A stretch of 57,931 nucleotides of DNA from an uncultured Spirochaetaceae bacterium (GTDB lineage: Bacteria > Spirochaetota > Spirochaetia > Sphaerochaetales > Sphaerochaetaceae), in contig OMYY01000018.1 of NCBI GenBank assembly GCA_900315435.1, positions 1 to 57,931 of the forward strand. Reading direction: 5' to 3'. Each line of letters opens with the position of its first letter. Position 1 is the first letter of the stretch. This document shows positions 24,455 to 33,721 of the stretch, piece by piece. The notes under the pieces were generated by a model. It had not been told where the DNA came from, did not search any database, and worked only from the letters and a program-made list of their open reading frames with translations. A program made the position numbers and the translations under genes.

Positions 24455-25883
24455 CAATCGTTTTCTTGTGGAGCAACCGGTAGGGCGCCTGATGCACGGT
24501 TATGCGTTGCCCTGCATCATTTCGTTGCTTGTCGGTGCGTTGTACAACATCGTCGACCAGATTTTTATCGCCAATGCCGATTATCTGGGTTCGAATGGAA
24601 ACGCCGCCAATACCGTAGTCTTTCCGTTGACCGTGGTCATGCTGGCGGTTGCCGTCATGATTGGCGATGGGTGCTGTACCTTCGTCAGCCTACAGCTTGG
24701 CTCGGGCAACAAGGAAGAGGCGCATGCTGGTGTGGGCAATGCCATCGTCCTGGTGGTGGCCGCCAGTCTGGTGATGACCATCCTGTTCGCCCTGTTCCGC
24801 GACCAGTTGATCACCGCCTTTGGCGGCAGGGTCAACGCCGAGCTATTCCATTTCGCCCAGGAGTATTTCTCTTGGATCATCGTCGGCATCCCGCTGTACA
24901 TGTTCGGGCAGGCGATGAACGCGATCATCCGTGGTGACGGCTCCCCGAAGTTCGCCATGGCCTGCACGGTTGCCGGCGCGGTCTTCAACATCATCTTCGA
25001 CCCGATTTTCATCTTTGGTTTCCGCATGGGTATGGCTGGAGCCGCCATAGCCACGGTGCTCGGGCAGCTTTTGACCGCAGTCCTGTCCACCTGGTATTTG
25101 TGCCACTTGAAGGCCATCAGATTGGAGAGGCGGAGCTTCCGCCTGAGACCAGCCCTGGACCGACGCATGCTGACCATGGGCATCACCAGCTTCCTCAGCC
25201 AGATTTCGCTGGTTGCCGCCATGGCCGCCATCAACAACATGATCCGAATCACCACTGTCAGAGACCCGTTCTTCGTCCAGCCTGAGTTCTCGCAGATTCC
25301 GATGGCGGTGGTCGGTATCGTCATGAAGGTTTTCCAGATCGTCATCTCCATTGTCGTCGGCATGGCGGCCGGTTGCATTCCTGTTGTCGGCTACAACATG
25401 GGCGCCGGACGCTATGACCGGACCAAAGGCCTTTTGGACAAGTTGTTGTTCTGGGAGGTCGTGGTCGGTGTGGTCGCACTCGTTGTCGTCGAGGTCTTCC
25501 CACGTGCGCTGATCGGCATATTCGGTGCCTCGCACGAGAGCGAGGTCTATACCCAATTCGCCATCAAGGCTTTCCGCATCTATCTTTGCCTGTTGCCGTT
25601 GGCAACCTTGAACAAGGCCGCCTTCATCTTCCTGCAGGCCATGGGCAAACCGATGGCAAGCAGCCTGCTCAGCTTGTTCCGCGAGGTGGTGCTGGGCGTG
25701 GGATTCGCCATCATGCTGCCGATGCTGTTCGGCCTTGACGGGGTGTTGTACGCAATGCCTGCGGCGGACCTTCTGACGGCAGTCGCTTCGATTGCCGTCA
25801 TCATCCTGACCTACCGTGAACTGGGGGTCAGATCGCAGGCTGTCCATCAGGACGGCCGAGTGTCGAGCGTTTCCAAGGACTGA
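24447..25883 (+). CDS. MATE-family efflux transporter (3)
   Basis: A 478-residue transporter with about twelve helices. It belongs to the MepA-like branch: GRLMHGYALPCIISLLVGAL then YNIVDQIFIA, a GDGCCTFVSLQLG loop and AIIRGDGSPKFAM. MepA-type proteins export biocides and tetracycline-like drugs. ATG 24447 follows GAGG by eight bases. The gene sits behind an attenuator-like leader, which fits an inducible resistance gene. Its end overlaps the end of the convergent fourth MATE gene by 56 bases. Confidence 0.88.
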   Translation: MDDNRFLVEQPVGRLMHGYALPCIISLLVGALYNIVDQIFIANADYLGSNGNAANTVVFPLTVVMLAVAVMIGDGCCTFVSLQLGSGNKEEAHAGVGNAIVLVVAASLVMTILFALFRDQLITAFGGRVNAELFHFAQEYFSWIIVGIPLYMFGQAMNAIIRGDGSPKFAMACTVAGAVFNIIFDPIFIFGFRMGMAGAAIATVLGQLLTAVLSTWYLCHLKAIRLERRSFRLRPALDRRMLTMGITSFLSQISLVAAMAAINNMIRITTVRDPFFVQPEFSQIPMAVVGIVMKVFQIVISIVVGMAAGCIPVVGYNMGAGRYDRTKGLLDKLLFWEVVVGVVALVVVEVFPRALIGIFGASHESEVYTQFAIKAFRIYLCLLPLATLNKAAFIFLQAMGKPMASSLLSLFREVVLGVGFAIMLPMLFGLDGVLYAMPAADLLTAVASIAVIILTYRELGVRSQAVHQDGRVSSVSKD

Positions 25884-27234
25884 ATCCCCAAAAAATCCAG
25901 AAGATAAGGCTGGTGAGGATCCAGGAGATTGGGTAGCAGAGCATGATGGTCACCAGACTCGGATGGTGGGGGAAGAAGAAAAGCACCCAGAGGACCCGGT
26001 AGACGCAGACTCCGATGGCGGTGAAGGCTGTGGGGACGACGGCGTTCCCGCAGCCACGTACCGTTCCGGAGAGGATTTCGATCGAGATATAGGTGAGGAA
26101 GGTGGGGGCCACGGTATGGCAGATGACCATGCCGGCGTCGATGACCGCCTCCTCGCTGGTGAACAAATGCAAGAATGTCCTCCCATGGGTCACCAGGATC
26201 AGGCCAAAACCGATGGCGGGTATCATGCTCATGGCGAGGGTGGTCCACATGCCGCGCTTGACCCGCTTGTACTGGCCTGCCCCGTAGTTCTGCCCAGCGA
26301 AAATGGAGATGGCGACTCCGAAGCTGTTGATCGACATCCAGAACATGGCCTCGATCTTGCTATAGGCGGCGTTGCCGGCAATCACGATGGTTCCCAGCGA
26401 GTTGATGGCTCCCTGGATCAGAATGTTGGCTATGTTGTACATGGAACCTTGCAATCCGGCGGGAATTCCGAGCAGCAGCATGCGGCCTAGCAGGGCCCGG
26501 TCGATGGTCAGATCCCGGAAATGGAATTGGAATGCCGCTTCTGGGCCACGGTGGAGCAGCGCTACGACCATGGCCGCGGAAATGGTCTGGCAGAGGATGG
26601 TCGCCACGGCGGCGCCTTTGACTCCCCAGCCGAGAATGGCGATGAAGAAGATGTCCAGGACGATGTTGGAGAGGGTGCCTACGATCAGGCAGTACAGCGG
26701 GGTCTTGCTGTCCCCCATGGCACAGAGGATGCAGGAACCCATGTTGTAGACCAACTGGCTGATGGTTCCAAGAAAGAAGATGTGCAGATAGGTGACCGAG
26801 AGGTCCATGATTTCCTTCGGAGTGCCGATGGCCTGCATGGCCCATCGGCTCACCATGAGTCCGAGAACCATGACGATGGCGCCACTGAGGATCGCCATGC
26901 TCATGGCGGTCTCGATGGCCCGGTGGATGGCCTCTTTCTTCTTGGCGCCGAACTGCTGGCTGATGACGACGCTTGCCCCGTTGGACATGCCTACGAAGAA
27001 TCCGACGAGCAGGTTGACGAAGGTGCTGGTTCCTCCTCCCACCGAGGCGAGCGCCTGGGTTCCGACGAACTTGCCGACGATGATGGCGTCGGTGGCGTTG
27101 TACAGTTGCTGGAAGAAGGAACCGAACAGGATGGGGAAATAGAAATACAGGATCGCACGCGATATCGAGCCTTCGGTAATCGACACCGGGGCGTAGATCT
27201 TGTGCGGGCGTCTATGCAGGGACATGCCGGTCAT
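25828..27234 (-). CDS. MATE-family efflux transporter (4)
   Basis: A 468-residue MATE protein with about twelve helices: RAILYFYFPILFGSFFQQLY and NATDAIIVGKFVG at the start, NGASVVISQQFGAKKKE, and CAMGDSKTPLYCL near residue 160. The start at 27234 lies two bases after the stop of the FAH-family gene, so they form an operon. An in-frame ATG three codons further is possible. The C-terminal codons overlap the end of MATE gene 3 tail to tail; the last 18 or so residues (from about KRSTLGRPDG) lie in that shared stretch. Confidence 0.85.
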   Translation of the reverse strand: MTGMSLHRRPHKIYAPVSITEGSISRAILYFYFPILFGSFFQQLYNATDAIIVGKFVGTQALASVGGGTSTFVNLLVGFFVGMSNGASVVISQQFGAKKKEAIHRAIETAMSMAILSGAIVMVLGLMVSRWAMQAIGTPKEIMDLSVTYLHIFFLGTISQLVYNMGSCILCAMGDSKTPLYCLIVGTLSNIVLDIFFIAILGWGVKGAAVATILCQTISAAMVVALLHRGPEAAFQFHFRDLTIDRALLGRMLLLGIPAGLQGSMYNIANILIQGAINSLGTIVIAGNAAYSKIEAMFWMSINSFGVAISIFAGQNYGAGQYKRVKRGMWTTLAMSMIPAIGFGLILVTHGRTFLHLFTSEEAVIDAGMVICHTVAPTFLTYISIEILSGTVRGCGNAVVPTAFTAIGVCVYRVLWVLFFFPHHPSLVTIMLCYPISWILTSLIFWIFWGFSPWKRSTLGRPDGQPAI

Positions 27235-27236
27235 GT

Positions 27237-27998
27237 TCAGTCGACTCTGTTGGAAAGTGTCCCGATATTCTCGATGGTGATGGCTACCTCGTCCCCATGG
27301 TCCAGCTTGCTGATGCCGCTTGGAGTACCAGTGGAGATGATGTCGCCTGGCAGCAGCGTCATGACATGGCTGATATAGCTGACGAGATAGGGTACGTCGA
27401 AAATCAGGTTCTTCGTGTTGGAGTGCTGTTTCACCTCTCCGTTGACCCTTGTGCAGAGGTCGAGGTTCGCGGGGTCCAGGTCGGTCTCGATGACTGGACC
27501 GAGCGGACAGAAGGTGTCGAAGCCTTTGGCCACCGTCCATTGTCCGGTTTTCGGCTGCAAGTCCCGGGCCGTCACGTCGTTGGCGATGGTATAGCCCAGC
27601 ACGTACTCCTTCCAGTCCTTGGCGTCGACATTCTTGGCCTTCCTTCCGATGACGACGGCAAGCTCGCCTTCGTAGTCCAGATGGCTGGTCATGCCGGTCG
27701 GATAGTGGATGTCGGCAAAGGGGTCGAGAAGCGAGGTCGATGGTTTCATGAACAGCATGGGCTTCTCGGGAATCGGGAGCTTGAACTCCGTGGCGTGGTC
27801 GCGGTAGTTCAGACCGACGCAAACCGCCTTGGTGAAGCGGCAGGGGGCCAGCAGGGACACTTGGGAAAGGTCCACTATTTCACCCGTCTGGTGATGGGTG
27901 CCGAAATAGGAGCCGTCCAGGACATGGACCGTCTCTCCATCGAGAACGCCGTAGCCTTCCCAGGCTCTGTCCCGGCGAAGAAAATGTACATACTTCAT
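27237..27998 (-). CDS. Fumarylacetoacetate hydrolase-family enzyme
   Basis: A 253-residue FAH-fold enzyme. It has GLNYRDHATEF, the metal-binding DYEGELAVVIG, YTIANDVTARDLQ, and TGTPSGI near the C-terminus. Members hydrolyse or decarboxylate beta-diketo acids (fumarylpyruvate, acylpyruvates, oxaloacetate) with Mg2+. The specific substrate is unclear; acylpyruvate hydrolase or oxaloacetate decarboxylase are likely. The MATE gene behind it suggests export of a product or a shared promoter only. Confidence 0.85.
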   Translation of the reverse strand: MKYVHFLRRDRAWEGYGVLDGETVHVLDGSYFGTHHQTGEIVDLSQVSLLAPCRFTKAVCVGLNYRDHATEFKLPIPEKPMLFMKPSTSLLDPFADIHYPTGMTSHLDYEGELAVVIGRKAKNVDAKDWKEYVLGYTIANDVTARDLQPKTGQWTVAKGFDTFCPLGPVIETDLDPANLDLCTRVNGEVKQHSNTKNLIFDVPYLVSYISHVMTLLPGDIISTGTPSGISKLDHGDEVAITIENIGTLSNRVD

Positions 27999-28088
27999 AC
28001 CCCACGTTATACATGAAGATCCAAAAGGAATCCATCGGGGAAGGTGGCGAGAATTGACAGAGCGTGTCAAAAGGGAGAGTCTTGTGCC

Positions 28089-29306
28089 ATGCGTTATGAA
28101 AAGTGCCCGTTGATGGAAAAATGTGGTGGTTGCCAGCTGATGGACCTTGCCTATGAGGACCAGCTGGACGAGAAGCAGGCCTTTGTCGAGGACAACCTGT
28201 CCGGCTATGGTCCGGTCGCACCGATTATCGGCATGGAGGATCCAACCCACTACCGTACCAAGGTGCAGGCGGTGTTCGGACGCGAATACAAGGGCAGGCG
28301 GATCATCAGCGGCATCTATGCCTATGGGACACACCACATCGTTCCCATCCACGATTGTCTGGTAGAGGATGAGGTGGCGGACCGGATACTGGGCACGGTC
28401 AGGAACCTGATGGGGAATTTCCGGATCGATCCCTGGGACGAAGACAAACAGACCGGGTACATCCGTCATGTGCTGGTCAAGCGCGCCAGCTACACCGGGC
28501 AGGTGATGGTGGTGCTCGTCTGCGGAGACTGGCCGATTCCCCACAAGGACGATTTCGTCAACCTGCTCCGTCAGCGCAATCCCGAGATCAAGACCATCCT
28601 GCTGAACATGAACAGCGCAAAGACCAGCATGGTCCTCGGCCCTGACCCGGAGAAGACCTTGGTGGGGCCTGGTTTCATCGAGGAGAGACTGTGCGGGCTC
28701 TGGTTCCGGATCAGTGCCAAAAGCTTTTTCCAGGTCAATCCCCGCCAGACCAAGGTGCTCTACGATATCGCCATGAAGATGGCGCGCTTGAAGCCGACGG
28801 ACACCGTTGTCGACGCCTATTGTGGTACCGGCACCATTGGCATGATTGCCGCAAGCAAGGGAGTCAAAGAGGTAGTCGGCATCGAATTGAACCCTGACGC
28901 GGTCAAGGATGCCGAGGCAAACAGGGAGCGCAACAAGCTCGGGAATATCCGTTTCATCTGCGATGATGCTTCCAGCAGGCTGAAGCAGATGGCAAACGAG
29001 GGCGTGCAGTGCGACGTGCTCTTCCTGGATCCTCCCCGGATGGGCAGCGACGAACGCTTCCTTGCCAGCGCCATCAAGCTTGCTCCCAGCACCATCGTCT
29101 ACATCAGTTGCAACGTGAACACCCTTGCCCGCGACCTCCACTACCTGGAAGCGTTCAGCGATTACCAGGTGCTCGGCATCCAGCCGGTAGACATGTTCCC
29201 CCACACGACGCATGTGGAGACGTGTGTCCTGCTCGTTCGGGAGCATAATCACGATGACGATATGGTTGCAATGAGTGGAGAAAAAGACGGTGATTCGGGA
29301 AGATAG
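28089..29306 (+). CDS. rlmD: 23S rRNA (uracil-5)-methyltransferase, RlmD type
   Basis: A 405-residue SAM-dependent RNA methyltransferase of the TrmA/RlmD family. Near the N-terminus CPLMEKCGGCQLM gives Fe-S cysteines, without a preceding TRAM domain. The SAM site is VVDAYCGTGTIGM (near residue 240), then LDPPRMG and the catalytic cysteine in YISCNVNTLARDL (near 340). It methylates a uridine of 23S rRNA, though TrmA-like or dual RlmCD targets cannot be excluded. ATG 28089 is chosen for GGGAGAG upstream; a GTG at 28044 is also open. Confidence 0.85.
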   Translation: MRYEKCPLMEKCGGCQLMDLAYEDQLDEKQAFVEDNLSGYGPVAPIIGMEDPTHYRTKVQAVFGREYKGRRIISGIYAYGTHHIVPIHDCLVEDEVADRILGTVRNLMGNFRIDPWDEDKQTGYIRHVLVKRASYTGQVMVVLVCGDWPIPHKDDFVNLLRQRNPEIKTILLNMNSAKTSMVLGPDPEKTLVGPGFIEERLCGLWFRISAKSFFQVNPRQTKVLYDIAMKMARLKPTDTVVDAYCGTGTIGMIAASKGVKEVVGIELNPDAVKDAEANRERNKLGNIRFICDDASSRLKQMANEGVQCDVLFLDPPRMGSDERFLASAIKLAPSTIVYISCNVNTLARDLHYLEAFSDYQVLGIQPVDMFPHTTHVETCVLLVREHNHDDDMVAMSGEKDGDSGR

Positions 29307-29427
29307 GTAGCGGCTGAGAAGCCTTCATACGAGAGGATAAAGGAAGCGCAAGACCGTTCCCTGCCCGCCTGAGAAGGAAGAAGCTGTCATGGTGGTTTTC
29401 AAACATTTCCTTCTGATCCAAACACAA

Positions 29428-29460
29428 GGGCTGTTCTCTTCGGAGAATGGCCCATTTTAT
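29428..29460 (+). terminator. Terminator between rlmD and fic
   Basis: GGGCTGTTCTC, a TTCG loop, then GAGAATGGCCC (two G-T pairs) and ATTTTAT. It is 120 bases after the rlmD stop and can act only in the forward direction. Confidence 0.65.
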
Positions 29461-29517
29461 AGAGCCAAATGCTTTCTGCATACCGATAACCGTGTTTTTC
29501 TCACAAAATGCATGTTG

Positions 29518-29550
29518 TTTTGGGAGAAATCATGAATCATTGGGAGAAAG
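29518..29550. repeat. TTGGGAGA repeats at the 3' side of fic (two copies)
   Basis: Two direct copies of T(T)TGGGAGAAA lie at 29518-29529 and 29539-29550, 20 bases apart, ending just before the fic stop codon at 29553. The same word occurs three more times on the other side of the gene. Confidence 0.7.
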
Positions 29551-29552
29551 CA

Positions 29553-30596
29553 TCAAACCTTGACGTACTTGGTTGCTCGCCCCGTTCCAATCTTTTTCAG
29601 GAATCCTTCGTTGCAAAGCATTTTCAGCGATGCCTCAACTGATGAGCTTTTAATCGCGGGACAAAGCTCCAAGATCTCGCTCTTGGTGAAGTCGGCGATT
29701 TTACGCTCTGTGGCGCGTTTTACCAGATCGTAAGCTGACAACTTCTCATCGAACAGATGCACACGATCCTCAAAGTCTCTATATGCTTTAAGCACGACTC
29801 CCAGGAGATACTTGATAAAGGCTGTGTAACTATTCTCGCCTTTATGCCAACCTTCCGATGTCTCTTGTAAAACATCGTAATAAGAAATCTTTGTCTTTTC
29901 GATGATGTGTTCCAGACTGATATATCGTCCGACAACATATCCTCTCTGGTAGAGAAGCAGGGTCGTAAGAAGCCTGCTCATGCGCCCATTTCCGTCATGA
30001 AACGGATGGATGCACAGGAAGTCTATGACGAATATCGGTATCAGCAAGAGCGGATCAACAATGCCCTCATCCACAGCCCGGTTGAACTGGTCGCATATGC
30101 GGTCAACTGCTTGTGGAGTTTCATAGGGAGGGAGCGGCGTGAAAAGCACATATTGCCTGCCGTCCACAGTTGTTGCGCTGATGAAGTTTTGAGTATTCTT
30201 AAACCTGCCTCCAATATCGATACCTGAATACTGATACAAATCACGATGCAACTGCAGAATGACAGATGACCGGATTGGGATGTACTCGAATCTTTCATGA
30301 ATAAGAGCAAGCACATCCCTATATCCAGCTATTTCCTTTTCATCCCGATTCCGTGGAGTTGTTTTCTCTGCTACAAGTTCTTTTATCCTTGTGTTGGTAG
30401 TGACGATACCTTCTATCTTATTAGAGCTCTCCGTACTCTGGATCTTTGCGACTTCAACCAAATGATCAAGCACTGCCGGCTTTTGTTTCAGGTAGAGTTC
30501 CTGCCGTCCTTTACACTCATGAATCTGGGCAAGCAGGGCAACAAGCTCATTATCCCACTGAACGTCTTTAAAAGAGGAATAATTGAATTCACGCAT
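29553..30596 (-). CDS. Fic-family AMP-transferase with HTH C-terminus
   Basis: A 347-residue Fic protein that would transfer AMP from ATP to Ser, Thr or Tyr of a target protein. The catalytic motif is HPFHDGNGRMSR (residues 198-209). An inhibitory helix motif of the form S-x-x-x-E-G (S58-E62-G63) lies N-terminal, so this is a self-inhibited class II Fic protein. The C-terminal part (about 280-347) looks like a winged helix: KSEILELCPAIKSSSVEASL. ATG 30596 follows AAAGGAGG; the frame upstream is open but non-coding. The TTGGGAGA repeats on both sides suggest auto-regulation. Confidence 0.88.
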   Translation of the reverse strand: MREFNYSSFKDVQWDNELVALLAQIHECKGRQELYLKQKPAVLDHLVEVAKIQSTESSNKIEGIVTTNTRIKELVAEKTTPRNRDEKEIAGYRDVLALIHERFEYIPIRSSVILQLHRDLYQYSGIDIGGRFKNTQNFISATTVDGRQYVLFTPLPPYETPQAVDRICDQFNRAVDEGIVDPLLLIPIFVIDFLCIHPFHDGNGRMSRLLTTLLLYQRGYVVGRYISLEHIIEKTKISYYDVLQETSEGWHKGENSYTAFIKYLLGVVLKAYRDFEDRVHLFDEKLSAYDLVKRATERKIADFTKSEILELCPAIKSSSVEASLKMLCNEGFLKKIGTGRATKYVKV

Positions 30597-30610
30597 ACGG
30601 CTACGCCTCC

Positions 30611-30665
30611 TTTCTCCCAAATCATACTCATTTTTGGGAGATAAGTCGAGGCATTGGGAGAAAAC
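30611..30665. repeat. TTGGGAGA repeats in the fic promoter (three copies)
   Basis: TTTCTCCCAAAT (30611-30622, inverted copy), TTTTGGGAGAT (30632-30642) and ATTGGGAGAAAA (30653-30664). The first two face each other as a dyad with about 10 bases between. They lie just upstream of the fic start, where a repressor would act. Confidence 0.7.
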
Positions 30666-30771
30666 AAGTGTGAACGTTTCTTGCTCAATACGATTCATAT
30701 CCGCCTGCGTAGCCTGTAGTTGATGTCTTAGGAAAGGGAATTTTTTGGTCCTTCGTACAGGAAAGCCTTTC

Positions 30772-31010
30772 ATGGCGAAAGTGTTGGTGGTAGGATCTCG
30801 GCAAATTTGAGGAACGTCTTCGTTCCTACTCGAAGGTTCCTGTCCTGATCCTCGACCCCGAAATTGGAGGTGCGATATGGGGAAACTGCCACGATTGTCG
30901 CCTCCCACGAACTAGGCGAATCTGATGTGGGGCGATTGCTTGCATCTTCCTATGCAAACAATCTCTTCAAAGCCATAGACATGAGGAAGCTCTACAAGGA
31001 AAAGCCTTAG
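30772..31010 (+). pseudogene. Decayed gene of unknown family
   Basis: Three consecutive frames read as one protein if two frame changes are allowed: MAKVLVVGSR, then GKFEERLRSYSKVPVLILD with PEIG, then RYGETATIVASHELGESDV and GRLLASSYANNLFKAIDM to a TAG at 31008. The hydrophobic strand patterns and acidic turns look like real protein. I do not recognise the family. The stretch is divergent from fic and next to the IS21 element, so it is probably an interrupted and decayed accessory gene. Confidence 0.4.
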
Positions 31011-31299
31011 GCTGGTGGTCTGATTTTCTCTTTCAGCTGGCCGGCTTTTGTCGGTCAGCTGGCCTGCCCCGGCGTCGAGCGCAACAGAAAAATGGTTCAG
31101 AGTTAAATCCGGGTTATCGTATCAATTTTTTCAAAAAACACAATAATTGTCACGATAACCCGCAAATAACGGGGTTTGTGGTGCGAGAGGAAGACAGCTA
31201 AACGCACTCAGAAAAACAAGCAAAAGCGGTCACGTACTGTCCCACAAGCAGGTGTCAAGAGGGATTTTTTGGCTACGGGAAGTGGAAGATGCTTCCTTC
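31011..31299. other. Non-coding stretch left of the IS21 element
   Basis: It contains a hairpin-like repeat (CAGCTGGCCGGC and GTCGGTCAGCTGG around 31039-31067), then the long-loop dyad listed separately. I find no gene. It is likely a residue of earlier mobile-element activity. Confidence 0.45.
31110..31162. repeat. 11-base inverted repeat with 31-base A+T loop
   Basis: CGGGTTATCGT (31110-31120) and ACGATAACCCG (31152-31162) are perfect complements. The loop contains a further CAATT and AATTG pair. The arms fold into a stable stem in RNA or cruciform DNA. The site may be a recombination or replication signal, a transposon end, or a small RNA. Confidence 0.55.
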
Positions 31300-31484
31300 T
31301 GTATTCCTTATGCTAAATCGGCGTACTTGTCCAACAGAATCGGGCGGATCATCCAGAGCTTTCGGGCAGGCGGCATGAAGTAACATCCACAGTATCCGGC
31401 ACTCTCGTCCAGAGTTTCCGGGCAGTTGCGATAGCATTGGAGGCGGCTCTTTCGGGCCGTCATCTTATTTTTGGAGGTAGTCTT

Positions 31485-33021
31485 ATGGTTAGAGACTACG
31501 CCCGGCTATTGCGGCTGTTGAAGGAATGACATTCCATCAGCGAGATAGCCGAGGCAATGCACATCAAACGGGATACCGTCGCAGCCGCGAGGGACTGGAT
31601 CATCATGGCATACGGGTCGTTGGAGGCCGTGCCCGATGGACAGACCGACGAGGACATCCATGCCTGGATTGTGCGTCTGCGTAACAGCGGCCATCTACCG
31701 GTCGACTGTGACATGGTCCTCAGGCAGCATCGTAACGGGAAGACCTACGATGAACTGTGGACCGCATACGTGAAGGACGCGGAAGACCGGAGCCTCAGGC
31801 ATTATGGCCGCTCCAGCTTCTGCAGCACCGAAGCCGAGTATGCCAGAATTCATGATATGACAGTCGGAATCGAGAAGCGCCCCGGCTTCAAATGCGAGGT
31901 CGACTGGGTCGGGGACAAGGCCGCAATCACGGACCCCGATACCGGAGATCCCGTCCCCGTCCACATATTCGTCATGGCCCTGCCTTACAGCGGCTGCTTC
32001 TACTGCGAGGGGTTCCTGAACGAGAAGATGGATTCCTGTCTGACCGGCCATATCCATGGCTCCAACTTCTTCGGCGGTGTTCCCGTGATGATTGTTCCCG
32101 ACAACTGCAAGACGGCAGTGGTCGAGGGACGCAGGAATTTCAGGGACGAGGCCGTCCTCAATCCCCGGCTACAAGGATCTTGCAGACCATTACGGAGCTT
32201 TCATACGGCCGGCCCGTGTCCGTCGCCCCAAGGACAAGAGCGTGGTCGAACGCAGTGTCCAGATCATCGAGAAGGACATCATGACGGAGATGGCCAGGCT
32301 GGACATGTTCTCGCTCGAGGAGTTCAACCGGATTCTCGCAAGAAAACTGGAAAGGCGACTGGCAAGGCCCTACACGAAACGCTACGGCTCCCGGACTTCG
32401 ATATTCGAGGAGGAAGAGAAGGACACGCTGCAGCCCCTCCCTGCCACAGGATTCAACTCCTGCAGGGAGAGGGAGGCGGCGGTAGGCAGAGACGGGTACA
32501 TCCAATACTGCAATGCCTACTACAGTGTATCGCCACGGTTCATCAAGAAGAAAGTGATCGTGAGGGAAATCGATGGTGTCCTCTCCATATATGACGACGC
32601 GAGGAACCTGATAGCGGAGCACGGCAAGGCCGTCCGCAAGTGGCAGAGGGTGTCTGTCCCCGAGCACCAGAAGCATGACCTCGCGCTCTATGGCGGGTAT
32701 TCCAGCAACGAGTTCGATGACAGTGCCCGCTCCATCGGGCCGTCCATGCATTCCTGGGTCCGGACGGTGAAGGCACGCCATGACAATGCCGCCGACTCCT
32801 ACAGGACCCTCCTGGGCGCCTTCTCCTTCATCCGCAAGTTCCCGGCCGATCTGGTTGAGAAGGCGGCTGCCGACGCACTGCGCGTGGGCGTATGTTCGGC
32901 AAGAGGGTTCAAGGCCTTCATCTCGGACCACATGGCCGAACAGGAGAAGGACGACGCCCGTGGCTCCAGCATCGACGACATCTACATCTCGCATGAAAAG
33001 GAGGTCTCTCAATGGCGCTGA
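31485..33021 (+). pseudogene. istA: IS21 transposase IstA, with stop codon and frameshift
   Basis: Starts at ATG 31485 after TTGGAGG. The N-terminal helix-turn-helix is broken by TGA at 31527 (LLRLLKE-stop-HSISEIAEAMHIKR), where IstA proteins normally have a small residue. The DDE core follows (FKCEVDWVGDKA, VPVMIVPDNCKTAVV). A second lesion, one extra C in the run at 32163-32166, moves the rest to another frame. That frame continues DLADHYGAFIRPARVRRPKD and KSVVERSVQIIEKDI to 33021. Repairing both would give a normal protein of about 510 residues. Confidence 0.85.
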
Positions 33022-33721
33022 AGAACGACATCCCATTCATCTGCTCCTCGCTGGAGACCCTCGGACAGCAGAAGCTTGCCGACGACATCAGGAATATGGA
33101 GAGGAAGCGTGGCCGTCTTTCGATGGACGACATCACGGCCTGCATCAACGACTTTGCGGCAAGGTTCTCGAACGAGCGCTTCGACAGGTATTTCCGCAGA
33201 GCGAAGATTGGCATCCCCTGCTATTGGAACGACGTCTTCGACATTCCCGAGCAGAAGCTGGACAAGGAGTATCTTCACGAGCTCAACACCCTCGACTTCG
33301 TCTTGCAGCACCGCAACCTGATCGTCTGGGGACCTCCAGGAACCGGGAAGACCTGGATCTCAAAGATGATCGCCACATCGGCCTGTGCAAAGGGCCTGAG
33401 GACGCGGTGGACGACATTCCCTGTCTTGTATGACCAGATGTTCAGGCTGAGCAGGAGCACCGCCGGCCAGACTATAGACAGCAAGCTGGATTACTACTCC
33501 CGGTTCGACATCCTGTGCATAGACGAATTTCCGAACGTCACGGAGATGGACTGCATGCTGGTGCATCGGATCTTTCACAAGTTCTACGAGAAGCAGACCT
33601 CTCTCCTCCTGTGCATGCAAGCTCAGCCGGAAAGGATGGAGGATCTTTTCACGGTGAAGGGCGTAGGCCAATCGGATCGCTGCAGAACGCAAGAAGAGTG
33701 CATCTCAAGGGCCTGACCTGA
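33012..33721 (+). pseudogene. istB: IS21 helper ATPase IstB, C-terminus frameshifted
   Basis: An AAA+ ATPase that assists IstA in target choice. Walker A GPPGTGKTWIS lies near residue 106 and Walker B ILCIDEFPNVTE near 170, followed by sensor-type LLLCMQAQPERMEDL. The start overlaps the end of istA by ten bases. After FTVKGVGQS the frame turns to RCRTQEECISRA and stops at 33716. The neighbouring frame reads LQNARRVHLKGLT to 33721, which is the expected IstB end. A loss of about seven bases near 33690 explains this. Confidence 0.8.

Noticed and set aside
31110-31162. Integron attC site
   Set aside because: The arms GTTATCG and CGATAAC do not fit the GTTRRRY and RYYYAAC core boxes, and no integrase gene is nearby.
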